64,000 nt of DNA from Euglena gracilis (taxonomy: Eukaryota; Euglenida; Euglenophyceae; Euglenales). A program made the position numbers and the translations under genes. The notes beneath the pieces were generated by a model. It ran no database searches. It saw only the letters and a program-made list of their open reading frames with translations, and had not been told where the DNA came from. Within the stretch, counting starts at the first letter, position 1; each line of letters starts with the position of its first letter. This document shows positions 1-12,156 of this stretch, one piece after another. The DNA is taken from contig CP154955.1 of NCBI GenBank assembly GCA_039621445.1, positions 10,590,241 to 10,654,240 on the forward strand, written 5' to 3'.

Positions 1-340
1 TTCGGATACCTTGAATCGAAGCTCCTTGGGCCGCGGCAAGCGTTCACACCAGGAAGTGTGTTGGAAGCATGAGTGCTCATGTGCTGGTGGTCACAAGGCC
101 GTTCCGTTTTAGATGTGACCGCGTGTCCTGCACGAGGGGAATAATGGTGAAGGGCTCTCATGAAACGTGGCAATGCATCCCACATCATTTGCTTGCCATT
201 TTATGTCTTGCTTCAAACGGCCATTCTGTGGCTTCGTTTTTGCCAATTACGGTAGTTTGTTTTGTCTTTTTGCAGTCCCAGATTGTCACACATAGTAGTT
301 TTGCGTTCAGTCTGTATGCGTGGGACAGAGGTGCAACAGA

Positions 341-398
341 CATATACGTATATACAGATATATGTATATATACATATATATGTATATATACGTATATC

Positions 399-429
<31 letters not shown>

Positions 430-486
430 ATACGTATATCTATATATACGTATATATACAGATATATGTATATGTATATGTATATG
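341..486. repeat. TA/TATG-rich microsatellite (left arm)
   Basis: Alternating ATATATAC/GTATAT sequence bounded on both sides by a GCGTGGGACA-G/T-GGTGCAAC repeat (about 318-335 and 486-503). The right-arm copy is at 51010-51160 and is longer. Confidence 0.85.
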
Positions 487-907
487 CGTGGGACATTGGT
501 GCAACACCCCTGGCTCGTGCAGTCGTGGGATGTCATAGGAAGTTTGGTGTTTGTCCTCTTGCCCCTCGCAGCCATTGTCCGCCTCATTTCATGCGGAGGG
601 GGATGGTCAGAAGAAGCCCGGCCGGGCCGTTGCTCCCGCCAACCAAGTGAATACCCACCCAGGCCCTTGCTTGGTTGGTACGGGGCTGTCCCCCGCTGTG
701 CCTATTGTTCTCCCCCCTCGCCCGGTCCCTTCGTCGGGCTGTTCCATAACGCTACTGTGAGGTGGCCGCGTGGAGAGGGGACTGGTTCAGGCAGGGACAG
801 GCTGAATGGAACCTCACAAGCCCTACGGGTGTGGGTGCAGGGCTCGACCCCCACCCCATCCTGGCCCCCTTAAACCACCTCTTTTTCCATGGGCTTGTAT
901 AGCCTCC

Positions 908-1404
908 AGGGAATTTCTTAAGCCGGAGGGTACCCTACCCCCCGGGGGGGGTCCAGCCAGCCAGCAGCTCAAATCCAGCCAGCAGCCCAAATTCGGGCTG
1001 GGAGCCCCCCCCCGGGGGGCGAGTGAGTGAATAAAGTCGGGTCCAGCCCGGCTGGAGGCAAGGCCAGCCGGCCGAAGGCCGGGCCAGCCGGCCGCAGGCT
1101 GGCCAGCCAACTGGGCTGCCCAGCTCACTTATCCTTGCATTCCCCCCCCCCATCACAGCCCCTCCATCACAGCCCCCAGCCTTGATCTAGCTCCACCCAT
1201 CAAAATGTCGAAAACAGCAAAAATGTGTTGGAAAATTTTTTTTTCTCGACCCAGCCCCGGACCCCCCCCCCCCTCCCCCCGGACCCCCCCCCCCCCCTCC
1301 ACCCCCCCGGGGGGGGGTCCAGTCAGCAGCTCAAATCCAGCCAGCAGCCTTTTTGCCAGCCGGAGGCTGGACCCCCCCCCGGGGGGGTCCTTAAGAAATT
1401 CCCT
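908..1404. mobile_element. Small inverted-repeat element, left arm only
   Basis: A 497-bp insertion with inverted ends AGGGAATTTCTTAAG and CTTAAGAAATTCCCT, followed inward by long C and G runs and CCAGCCAGCAGC motifs. It is flanked by imperfect repeats ATAGCCTC (899-906 and 1406-1413). The right arm at about 50590-50615 has the empty site: the two flanks join directly with a single copy of the target. It has no coding capacity, so it is a non-autonomous, MITE-like element that inserted after the arms separated (or was lost precisely from one). Confidence 0.85.
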
Positions 1405-1439
1405 GATAGCCTCTGACTGATAGTTTCCCCAGGGTGCCC

Positions 1440-1680
1440 CGCCATGGTGTGGGTTCCCCGCCGCGGTGTGGGTTTTGAGGAATTGACCCGCCACGGCCTC
1501 CAACGGCCACCCGCGCAACCGCTCCACCTGCAAGACGGTTAACGCCCGGCGCAGGCAGTGTGTGTGTGCCGCTCGGATGGCGGGGAACTCTGGCCAGGCG
1601 ATGGGCAGCGGGGGTCTGCGTTTGTGGAGATGGAATGGATGTGGATGCTCTGGCACGGTATGTTTAGCCGCAGTGCCCAC
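1440..1680 (-). other. Arm-conserved open frame, possible exon
   Basis: The minus-strand frame reads PIAWPEFPAIRAAHTHCLRR then ALTVLQVERLRGWPLEAVAG. The right arm (50323-50590, + strand) keeps it open with E to A and Q to R changes. Conservation of frame across arms is only weak evidence because the arms are similar overall. No family was recognised. Confidence 0.3.
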
Positions 1681-2190
1681 ATACCCCCCCCCTTGGCGCT
1701 TGGCCCCCGTCCTACTTCCTTGCCCCCTAAATTTGTGGCCCTTCGGCCATACCAGGCGATCTGGCCCCCAATTCTGAGGATGTTTGGCCTATTTGGAGCG
1801 TACCCCGCCGAGATCCATGACATGCAAATTTCATCACCCAAGGTTAGCCAAGGCCTGACCTTCGATGGTGGCCTGGGGTCCCGCGCAACCCCCTTAGCAA
1901 AGGCCAGAATGCCGCAAAATGTCACCTTTGCCAGATGTGAAGAATGCCAGGGCTGAAATTATTGATTGGGTGCTCAAAATGGTTCAGAGGGCTCATGAAA
2001 AGGGGGATCCATGCCAAAACGAACCACTTCCAGGGCATTGCTGGCCTGTTCCGAATCAGTGCGCAGGTGGGATCTCGGCGACTCTGTGTCGTGCCCCCCC
2101 CCTGTTAGTGTGCACTAAGCTTCAATGTCTGTTTCTGGCCGTTGCCAACTCGTCTTCTGGCCCAGTTTGTGTGCTTCACAACCCCCCCCC

Positions 2191-3343
<1,153 letters not shown>

Positions 3344-3363
3344 GGTTTTTCACTGGTTCGTGC

Positions 3364-3457
3364 CACGAACAATCACGAACAATCACGAACCAGCACGAAT
3401 TTGGGACTTTGGCAAAATCACGAACAATCACGAACAATCACGAACAATCACGAACCG
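3364..3457. repeat. CACGAACAAT decamer repeats
   Basis: Tandem CACGAACAAT units at 3364-3400 and 3418-3457, ending CACGAACCGG. A second block of four units is at 4041-4090. The right arm keeps only decayed units at 48513-48556. Confidence 0.85.
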
Positions 3458-4040
3458 GATTTTTTTGTCACTCTTGCAGAAATGTCTTCTGAGAATTACG
3501 GCTGTTCGATCAACCAAAGAGAAAAGGTCACGGAAGATTGGTGGCAAAATCGTTCCTCAAAAGCATGCTGCATCTTGTTTTGATTTCCCGCCTTTTTCTC
3601 ACCTTTTTCAGTTTGGTGAAGTGATGGAAGTGAGAGGTTCGTAAATGTGGTGCGGTGTTTGCCATGTTTCAGTGCACTGAGCCGAGAAGACATATGCAAA
3701 GCGACATATTTCATCGTCAACTCACAAGGAGAACCTCCTTCGCAGACCGAAACTTGTGGAAAAACGTTGTTCATCTGCTGAATTGATGGATGCACCCAAA
3801 CGTGACGTGCAGGTGTTTTGTGTTTTTCAAAAGGTATCTTTTTGTATTTTGGTGTCGGGTTCCCAACAAACAACCTCCCCCAAACACGTAGAAAATTGCT
3901 GATATCAAAATTTGCAGTGCATCTTTCAAGCCTCTTTTGCTTTCCCCTTTGACCTGAATATTTCGACGGGCATAGAAAGGCAAAGTTCAAGAGGAGTCAC
4001 CCATTTCGCCCAGGAAAATGGAAAACCGTTTTTTTGGAAG

Positions 4041-4090
4041 CACGAACAATCACGAACAATCACGAACAATCACGAACAATCACGAACCGG
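4041..4090. repeat. CACGAACAAT decamer repeats, second block
   Basis: Four units plus a CACGAACCGG end, immediately before the poly-C-tipped element and within the segment absent from the right arm. Confidence 0.85.
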
Positions 4091-4103
4091 ATTTCAAGCT
4101 TCC

Positions 4104-4365
4104 TACCCCCCCCCCTCCCCTAGTCGTACGACCACCCCTCATTTACGACCACCCCCCGGTCACAGGTTGCAGGTCATGGGGGTGTTATGACCACCCCCCC
4201 GGTCACAGGTTGCAGGTTGCGAAAAATTTAACACCACCTTACCTATGACCGCCACCTCATTTACGACCACCCCCGGTCACAGGTTGCAGGTTATGGGGTG
4301 TGGTATGACCACCCCTGGTCACAGGTTGCAGGAACCCGGTCATACGACTAGGGGAGGGGGGTGTA
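4104..4365. mobile_element. Poly-C-tipped inverted-repeat element (left arm only)
   Basis: Inverted ends TACCCCC...CCTAGTCGTACGACC and GGTCATACGACTAGGGG...GTGTA. Inside are four copies of a GACCACCCCCGGTCACAGGTTGCAGG unit in two larger tandem blocks. A TA at each tip suggests a TA target. It lies in the segment missing from the right arm. Confidence 0.6.
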
Positions 4366-4388
4366 GCACGAACCGGTGGTAAACCTTG

Positions 4389-4434
4389 GTGTGTGTGTGT
4401 GTGCGTGTGTGTGTGTGTGGCGTGTGTGTGTGTT

Positions 4435-4484
<50 letters not shown>

Positions 4485-4527
4485 CGTGTGTGCGTGCGTG
4501 CGTGCGTGCGTGTGTGTGTGTGTGTGC

Positions 4528-4571
<44 letters not shown>

Positions 4572-4620
4572 GTGCATCTGTGTGTGTGTGGGTGTGGGTG
4601 GGTGGGTGCGTGGGTGGTGG
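4389..4620. repeat. TG array (left arm)
   Basis: TG/TGCG array of about 230 bp. The equivalent right-arm AC array (47148-48358) is about 1.2 kb. Confidence 0.9.
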
Positions 4621-5319
4621 GACCCCCCCCCCGGTCATTTGCCCGGGCCTGAACCCCCCCTCCGCAGATGTCTTCAGTTAAGGCCTTCGGCCATAACTGG
4701 TGAACTGGCCCCCATTTTTGATGGCTTTCGGCCTGTTTTGTGCATGGCCCGCTGCCCGCTGAAATTCGGCCCCCAAGGTTGCCCCCCCCCCCCGGGCTTC
4801 CCTTCATATTCTGTTCTGGGCCAAGCGCCCGGGGATGGGGAATGTATTTTTTGGATTTTTTTCGACTTCTCTCACGTTTTCATTTTTTTTTAGTTTCATT
4901 CTTTTTATAATTTGCTTTAGTTTCAAGTTTGTTTAAGTTTCAAGAGTTTTTAATTTTTTCGGTTCAAGTTTGTTCTATTTTTAAGTTTCATTTTTTTAAT
5001 TTTGCAGTCGCTCTGTATCTCTTTGGTGGTTTGAATTTGGGCTCGTGTGTTTTCGGCATATATCTGTTTTGGTTTTTTTCCAGGAAGTTCAAAATATCAT
5101 AAGTTGACTGTTGTTTTAGGAGCTGGTTTATGGTTGGCGCAGAAGGTGGTTGGGCCGGAAGTCAATTCTGGCTTTTCTTTGGGATTCACTTCGATGGTGG
5201 ATAAAATGGCCCCAGGGGGGTGCAACACAAGCTCGCTTTTTATGTGGTTTTTTTTGATTTTGTGTTTGCTGGTGATCTTTTGATTTCTCCTGGGAATCCC
5301 ATTCACAAGGTCTCACAAA

Positions 5320-5405
5320 AAACCCACCCCGTCTCGCGGTTGGCGCTCCTGTATGTGGGGCTGTGGTCCTCCACCATCGCCCACCTAATCGACTACTTTC
5401 TTTGG
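5320..5405 (+). other. Possible exon of a membrane protein
   Basis: Encodes HPVSRLALLYVGLWSSTIAH then LIDYFL, which resembles part of a transmembrane helix. The right-arm copy (46370-46445, minus) is also open, with one extra codon (SST to SSTT). No splice sites were fixed and no family recognised. Confidence 0.3.
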
Positions 5406-8400
5406 GGGGGGGGGGCAGAGAACGCCTGCTTCGGCCCATCCTTCCCCCTCCCTCCAGGCGACATGTTTGGGTCGCCCACAGTGCCGCGCGATTGCCCCCC
5501 AGACGGAGCACTTTGTGCCTCCGTCCATCGTCTGAGAGGACCTTCAGGGGGGTGTCAGCTGTGAATTGGGAAGTCATGGTCTGTGGTCAAGGAGCTTCAG
5601 TCTCACATGTGTGACGGGGCGGGGCGGCGGGGGTCAAAACTCCCCCCCCCCCCCGTAAAACAGGCTTCCAAAGTATCCAAAGGGCAAAGATTTAATTGCA
5701 GAGCTGGATTCTTGTGGAAATCTTCCTCCCCTGAAAAGTCGGGGGTGCCCAGCAGTATGAGGCTGCTGTTCAATTTTGTTTTTGGTTTTTTTTACACCAT
5801 TTTAATTCAGTTTCCCATGTTTTTCACAGTGTTTTTGGAATATCTTTTTCCCTAACCGTTCCCTGAAAAATCCACTGCTGAAGGTTGAATGTTGAGTGTG
5901 CCCAAGTCCGAAGGCCCCCTCTCCCCTGTGGGCCATTGCATTCTCACCCCGTTGCACTTGCCAGATGGGAGCTTCCACCCCTCCATCATCCCCCACTGTG
6001 CGGATTTTCCCCCCTTTTTAGTGGGGCCCACAGGGCTGGAGATCCCTCTCAACTGAACAACAACAGAAAACCTCCAAATGGCCGCAGACTCCCAAACTGA
6101 TGGGTGTGGCTTGGTGTGGGTGGGAATCTGTCCCACTGAGCATGTGTGTTCGAAAGTTTGAGTCCAGCTTTTAGAAAGAGAGATTTAAGAAATGGAAATG
6201 TTTTTGGGGGTCTCAAGTTCGGCCCAGTTTTCTGTTTTGAGGGTTGCTGAATAAGAACTGAATATTTTTTGCAATGAGATTTTCACAAGAGGGGATGCAA
6301 GTTGCATTTGCATTTTTTTTGCTTTACAAATCTTGTGAATTTGCATTTGTGTGTGATTGGAATTTTTTTGCAAGGTAAAACATTTGTAATTTTTTCAGTT
6401 TTTTTTTTTGCTTAATTGCCCTGCCAATTTTTCTGAAATTTTCTTTGGTGTTTATTGGGTAATTGAAAGTCCTCTTGTTCTACAATCTCAAGATGCATAG
6501 CTGCATGTGTCACTTTTTTTGGACAAATTTATCATTTTGTAGTTGGTAACATTTGGTAGTTGCAAGTTGGTACATGAGAAAACATCTTCACAGTGTTTCA
6601 TGTGCACCTGATACTAAATATTGTTGCATGGGGAATTAGTTTTCCCCCGCAGGAGGTGAAAACGTTTCCCAGTGCTTTCCAGCAGAAATGCAAGCACTCG
6701 GGGAGCTCTGAAGGAATTAACGTGCAACGTGCATTTTTTTTCATTTTTTTAATTCTTAAAGCATTTTAGCATGCTTTTGCACTTTATTAGTTTTGATCTT
6801 TTTTTAGCATTTGCATTTTTGCATTTGCATTTTTTTGCAATTGCACATGTTGAGGTGTTCGTTGCGTTCCCCGTTGCTGCCCACCGTCTACTGGCAAGGT
6901 CGCATGGCCCAGCCCTACCCCTCCCATCCGCGGCAGCCCTGTGGACCATTGCCGCGCCCCGCCCGCCCTCTCCCATACCCAGCCCACCTGGGTCGTCTGC
7001 TTCTCTGCGGCTGCTGCTCTGCCTGGCCCCGAACCCCGAGGGCCGCCGCCTCCCTGGGGGAAAATGGCTGACACTGTTAATGTGCTGGCGTGCCGCGAAG
7101 CTCCAGTAATCCCGGTAACGGCATAAATGACATGGGGTGTTCTTCTGTCAGAAAGCGTTCCCTTGAAGTCCTGTAAAATACAGTTGAATGATAGATGAGT
7201 CGCTGCCAGCTTCGCATCTCGCTGTTTTTGAAGCATTTCCAGTTTTGTGTGTATTTTGCTCCTCTAAACTGGTTGGATGCAAGTTTGGGGGAATATTGGC
7301 GATGTTGGGTTCTCTTTGTTGGGTTCTCTGTGTTGGGTTCTTTTTGTTGGGTTCTCCATGTTGGGTTCTCATTGCAATTTTTTTTTCAAAAATTTGTTTG
7401 CAAAGCTTGATTTGACAGGAGTTTTTTTTGTATTTTACGTTCCTCTAGGTGCTGATCCTGATCTATTCAACAGGGGGAGCAAAAAAATGCACGCAAACAA
7501 GCAAAAAACTGCATTTCAAAAAAAACCTGCACAAAACTGAACAAAATTGCAAAAAAAATTGCAAACGGCAAACGGCAAAGAGAATGCACAATGAAAAACC
7601 TTTAGCCTGGACAAAGGTCTGCTGCGCTGCAAATCAATTCCTGTAATGTCATTCTGTCATTTGATCTGGATTGTTGATTCGATGGGCAGTTGAAGGAATG
7701 GCAGTGTAGGAAGGCTTGTTTTTTTTTGTGTGGATTTTGAAAACAGTTTTGCTTCATCAAATGGATATGGTGACGTTTCATATGGTGGACCCAGGGTGAA
7801 GGTCAGGGTGGAATGCAAGTTGCAGAATTTGCATTGTTTGCATAAATGTTGAAAATTTTTCATTGTTGCAGCATCACAGTTTTGGGAATGTGCCTTTTTT
7901 GACATTTCTTTCAGATTTCGCTCTCTTTTGGTTAGTTTTTGGGTATCGCACAAGGATTTGTTCTTCCACTTTTCTTTTCAAATCAAACATAATTTTAATA
8001 AGGAAAAAAATGATTTTGAGATCATTGGTTTCCAGAAAATCAGAAAATTGAAGGAAAATCCTTTTTGTCAAAAAAAAAGTACAGTTATTGTCAAGGAACA
8101 CAATTGAATAATTTCCAAAATAAATTTGGGGGAAATTTTGAAGACAAAATAATTTGAATTTGTATTCTTTAAAATGGTTTGTTGTTAAGGTCCTCGGAAT
8201 CTTTTTAAAATATGTTTCAAACATATTTCAAGCGTGTCAAACGTTTTGATGATAATTAAAAGGAATGAAAAGGACATTTTTTCTCAAAGTTTGTTGCAAA
8301 ATAAAGATTTGACCAGTCTTTTTCATTCTTCCTAGAAGTTCAAAAGCACTGTTTTTGGCACGTTTAATTTGCTGACATCCCAAAACGCATCGGATCTATT

Positions 8401-8454
8401 TTGTGTTTTTTGTTGTTTTTTTGTCTTTTGTTTTTTTTTGGATGTCAGTAGTGC

Positions 8455-8610
8455 GCACGTCCGCAGAAAACCCGTTCCCCAGTGAGAGACGCGGCGCGTT
8501 GCATTCAGGCCAGACGTCTGGGTGGCTGACCAGGGTCGTGGAGTGCTTGTCGCCTGACCTGCGGCATTCCCTGGGCTTTGCCAGGGACCGTCCTCGCCCC
8601 CCCCCCTCCC
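8455..8610 (-). other. Arm-conserved GC-rich block, possible exon
   Basis: A GC-rich island in AT-rich surroundings. The minus strand reads SLAKPRECRRSGDKHSTTLV then SHPDVWPECNAPRLSLG. The right arm (43150-43310, +) keeps the frame with one change (L to P). Unknown function. Confidence 0.25.
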
Positions 8611-9410
8611 TCCTCCCTGTGCCGTGCATCCTCGAGCCTCAGTTTTTACCGTTTTACAGTCTTTTCTTTTTACTGTTGTCGAGTTCTCCCATTTTTTTCC
8701 CCGGATGAATTCCACGCATTTTCGTCTGAATCAAACCTAATTTTTGGCAAGCGATGCGCGGTGATGGTATGTGCACCGGGGAAACATTGCAATCATTCAT
8801 AACGCCACCGGTACCTCCCCCCCCCCAACAGGCTCTTGCCCCCCCCCCTGGGCGCTTGGCCCCCCACCTCCTCCATGCAAACCTGGCCCCCCTAAAGTTG
8901 GCCTTTGGCCTTTTGCACATGGACGCCGAAACACATGCAAAAAGAACATGCAAACTTGCCCCCCCCCAAGGTTGGCCCCCTGGCCTTACTTTCAAGAATG
9001 GCCTGGGCCAAGCGCCCGGGGAAGGGAGGTAGCGTTTTACCCCAATCCTCTCTCTCTCGATCTTTCAGACCCACCAACTCACCAATGGGGATGCTGGACA
9101 CACCGTATGCTGGCACGCGGTGTGCAGCACACCGTCCACACTGTGCGCCTTTCAGTGACCAAATTTTTTCGGAAAATCGAAAAATCAGTACACGACACAA
9201 AAAATATGTCAGACAATCAAAATTCTTATTTCTATGTTTTAAGTCAATTTCATCGAAGGACGCATGGTGTGCATGGTGTGCACGGTGTGCGTCGGCTCAT
9301 GCGTCGGCTACTGATTGTGCACCCCTGTCCCGCCCTAGATGGCCTGGCTTTCCACGGTTTGGTTGCGGTGCTGCTTGACCTGACCTATTTGAATGGCTGC
9401 GCACTGCCCA

Positions 9411-9411
<1 letters not shown>

Positions 9412-9458
<47 letters not shown>

Positions 9459-9489
9459 CCCCCCACCCACCCACCCACCCACCCACCCA

Positions 9490-9529
<40 letters not shown>

Positions 9530-9541
9530 CACACTCACACA

Positions 9542-9591
<50 letters not shown>
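9412..9591. repeat. AC/CACC/CACG array (left arm)
   Basis: ACACAC, then CACC and CACG units, then ACAC. The right-arm equivalent is 42150-42340. Confidence 0.9.
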
Positions 9592-9592
<1 letters not shown>

Positions 9593-9881
9593 GCCAGCCA
9601 CCCTTGCGAAGGAACACGGCCCTCGACTCATCTTCGACCCCTGCCGCCCTACGATCGAAGTCCCCCCCCATCCCCTCTTCCCTCTTCCCACATATAACCT
9701 CACAGCTCTCCCCGACCTTCTACCCTCCCCCACCGCCATGGCATCCCTGCGGCCAGCAGGCAATGGGAGAGGGTTCGACCACCGTTGACTCCTGGCTGTT
9801 GTTGAACCTACTCATCCTTGACCCAGTTTCAGGATCCGGCGGCCCATTCGGTGCATAAACGGGGGTGGGGGTCCCATCGGT

Positions 9882-10398
9882 AGGGAATTTCTTGAGCCGG
9901 ACCCCACCCTACCCCCCTGGAGGGGGGGGGTCCAGCCAGCCAGCCAACACTTTTTCCCAACCAGCAGCACCCACTCCCAGACGGGGCTTCAGACCCCTCC
10001 CCCGCAGTCCAGCGGTAGTAAATTTTTTGGCAAGTTTTGCAGCCAGAGCTGGGCTGGACCGAAAAAAAAATTCGGCGCATAGCGCCGAAAAGTTTTGCAA
10101 CAAGTGGACAAAAAATGTGTGGCCTTTTGAGTGTGGCCATTTTTGAGTGTTCTTTGAGGTTTGACCTCACAGCTTTTTAACAAAAAAATTGCAACCCAGC
10201 TGGATTTGGGCTTTTTTTCCTGTTTTCCAGCTGCCAGGTTCCTGCTGGGTCCAACCCAACAGTCGGGTTGCAACCTCCCCCCCCCCCTCCGCCCCCCCCC
10301 CGGGACCCCCTCCCCCTTGGCAGCACCTGTTTTCCAGCCAGCTCCTTTTTCCCAGCCGGCTGGCTGGACACCCGGAGATTCTTAAAAAAAAAATCCCA
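9882..10398. mobile_element. Diverged member of the AATTTCTTAAG element family
   Basis: Ends AGGGAATTTCTTGAGCCGG and CCGGAGATTCTTAAAA...TCCCA, with the same C/G runs, the CCAGCCAGCCA and TTTTTCCCAGCC modules and a central palindrome TTCGGCGCATAGCGCCGAA near 10070. It is present in both arms, so it is older than the inverted duplication. No target duplication is seen. Confidence 0.65.
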
Positions 10399-10499
10399 GT
10401 CCACCAGTGAGGTAGTGCAGCAAACTCTTTACCAACCCCCAGCCACCAACACGGCCGCACCACCCCAACAGCAGGGGGGGGGGCTTGATTCCAGGGTTG

Positions 10500-10640
10500 C
10501 CGTGCCCGACATGCACGCGTGCCGCCTCCTCTGGCCCCTCCTGTATGTCGCCCCGTCCTGCAAGGCACCGCACTTCCGCACAGGGGTGCTGCAGTGCGGT
10601 GGTTTTCTGATCTTGCGGTGCCGTGCCGTGGTGAGTGGCC
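10500..10640 (+). other. Arm-conserved open block, possible exon
   Basis: Encodes MHACRLLWPLLYVAPSCKAP then HFRTGVLQCGGFLILRCRA, followed by GTGAGT, a good donor, at 10630. The right-arm copy is at 41110-41245 (minus). No family was recognised. Confidence 0.3.
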
Positions 10641-12080
10641 CACAGCCAAATATGGTTGTGGGAGGTGGGGGGGGCGAGGGACACGGGCTCGCTTGTGAGT
10701 CAAGCTCCCGTCCTCAAGAATTTCATCCATAGAAAATTGCGTTTTGGCCCCAAAACTGGAAACTAATAACTAATAACTAATACCGACACCCAAATAATGC
10801 CCCACCAGCAGTCATCAGCCAGTGCTTAAAATTATCAACCCGCACAGCATTGTCATCAACCAACAGTTAACACCCCCCCCCCCAAAGTTACCAATACACC
10901 ACACCCAGGGTCTTGCCAATTGCCGAAATGATGGTTCCAGGGGCGTGCATTTTATGGATTGACCACCGCGATTGCGATTTTTCTGGAGATTAGGTGAAAT
11001 GAGCAGGCCCTTCGTAGAATCTGGTGCTCAAAACAATCCCTGTAAACCGCCGTGCCCGAGAAACCATCAGGGTTCTCCAAGATGGGAAGTTGTCGTTGGT
11101 GTGGATATGGATTGGAATGTGGACCTCAGCCTGTCTTCGTACAGATTCCTCTTCCCTGTTCCATTCATCATCCACGAGTGGCTTGCAAGGTTGTCTCGCA
11201 TGGGGTCACGAGACAACCTTTGCAGCCTTTCCAACCCCCAGGTTGAATTGTGGCCGGCCTGCTGTTTCTTATTTAAGTACGGCAAATCCTTGAGCATGTG
11301 TTTGTGCATGAATCTTTACATCTACCCGCACACCCATACCAATCCTCTCCATATATTTACGATCAGAGAACCATCGAAGTGGAAACGGTTACAGCACCTT
11401 TAACAGCGGCCACCACACCAATGGCAACGCCAACAACACAATGCACCTGATTGGTGACCTTTGGGCAAAAGTCTGTCCCATGGGGCTGGAGCCAGCACTG
11501 GGAATTCTAGTGGACTCCTCCTGGGGGGGGGGAGGCAGCCCCAGGTAATGGTGACCGGGAAAATTTTTAATCTGGGCCGATATGGGAATGTTCCTTTCCT
11601 ATTTTCCTTTTCAATTTGTTCCCAAAGAAAATCCAAAAAACAACCTGCCAAAACCAGGTGTATTCAGCAGGTATTGGGGGTCCAAAATTTTCGGGAGCTT
11701 CAGAGCAATCAGGAGGAAAAAATGGGGCCCGGGCGGGATTTGACCAGTGATTTTCTAGATGCAGGTGGTCCAGATTAGGAACCCCCAAGGTGCTGAAGCT
11801 GGGGCCTGACCCATTCTCACCGAGCAAACTCATTTTTGTGTTTTTCCCTGTTTTTGATCGACTCCTGCGCTTTGCTTTGATTTTTCTCGTGTCTTTATGC
11901 CGCGTTTTTTGAGGGTCCATGACAGGCTTCTTTTTTTTTCTAAGGAAGGTTGCGATGGGCAGGCACCCCATAGCACAAGGCATGCCCCCGGGGTCGGTAA
12001 TTGCGTCCACTCCTCTCATCCTCACAGGCCCCCAGGTACAGGCATCTCTGCCCGACCTTCCCATCCTGCTGTCCCACAGA
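10641..12080. other. Region upstream of exon 1 of the fusion gene
   Basis: Contains a near-unique block at about 10990-11340 conserved in both arms (40390-40755) and a possible 5' region for the gene. No promoter motif was recognised. Confidence 0.35.
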
Positions 12081-12156
12081 ATGAACGAAGTCTTCGCCGC
12101 GGTGGAGAAGATCCACGCCGCCAACCTCATGTGCTGCCTCGCCGTGACCGGCAGCG
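12081..12156 (+). CDS. Exon 1, CinA-like domain start (left arm)
   Basis: Begins at ATG 12081 and encodes MNEVFAAVEKIHAANL followed by MCCLAVTGSG, matching the family start (a short helix with an IHA motif, then a strand). The donor is G|GTGCGC at 12157. The last G joins exon 2 in phase to restore the glycine after TGS. An AG lies just upstream, so an earlier 5' exon is possible. The same 76-base exon is at 39602-39677 on the minus strand. Confidence 0.75.

Larger units (their letters stand above)
4621..9411. other. Left-arm single-copy stretch
   Basis: AT-rich, T-run-rich sequence with two GC-rich islands (about 5335-5560 and 6860-7080) and the possible exon at 8455-8610. No gene structure could be assembled. 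The island at 6860-7080 is open in several frames in both arms but shows no motif. Confidence 0.4.

Noticed and set aside
908-1404. The left-arm-only element as an introner (intron-generating insertion)
   Set aside because: Its ends do not provide GT and AG at the insertion borders on either strand, and the empty site is not in a proven exon.
3364-3457. Interstitial telomere or CRISPR-like array
   Set aside because: CACGAACAAT is not a known telomere unit, the units are directly tandem with no spacers, and there is no associated gene.
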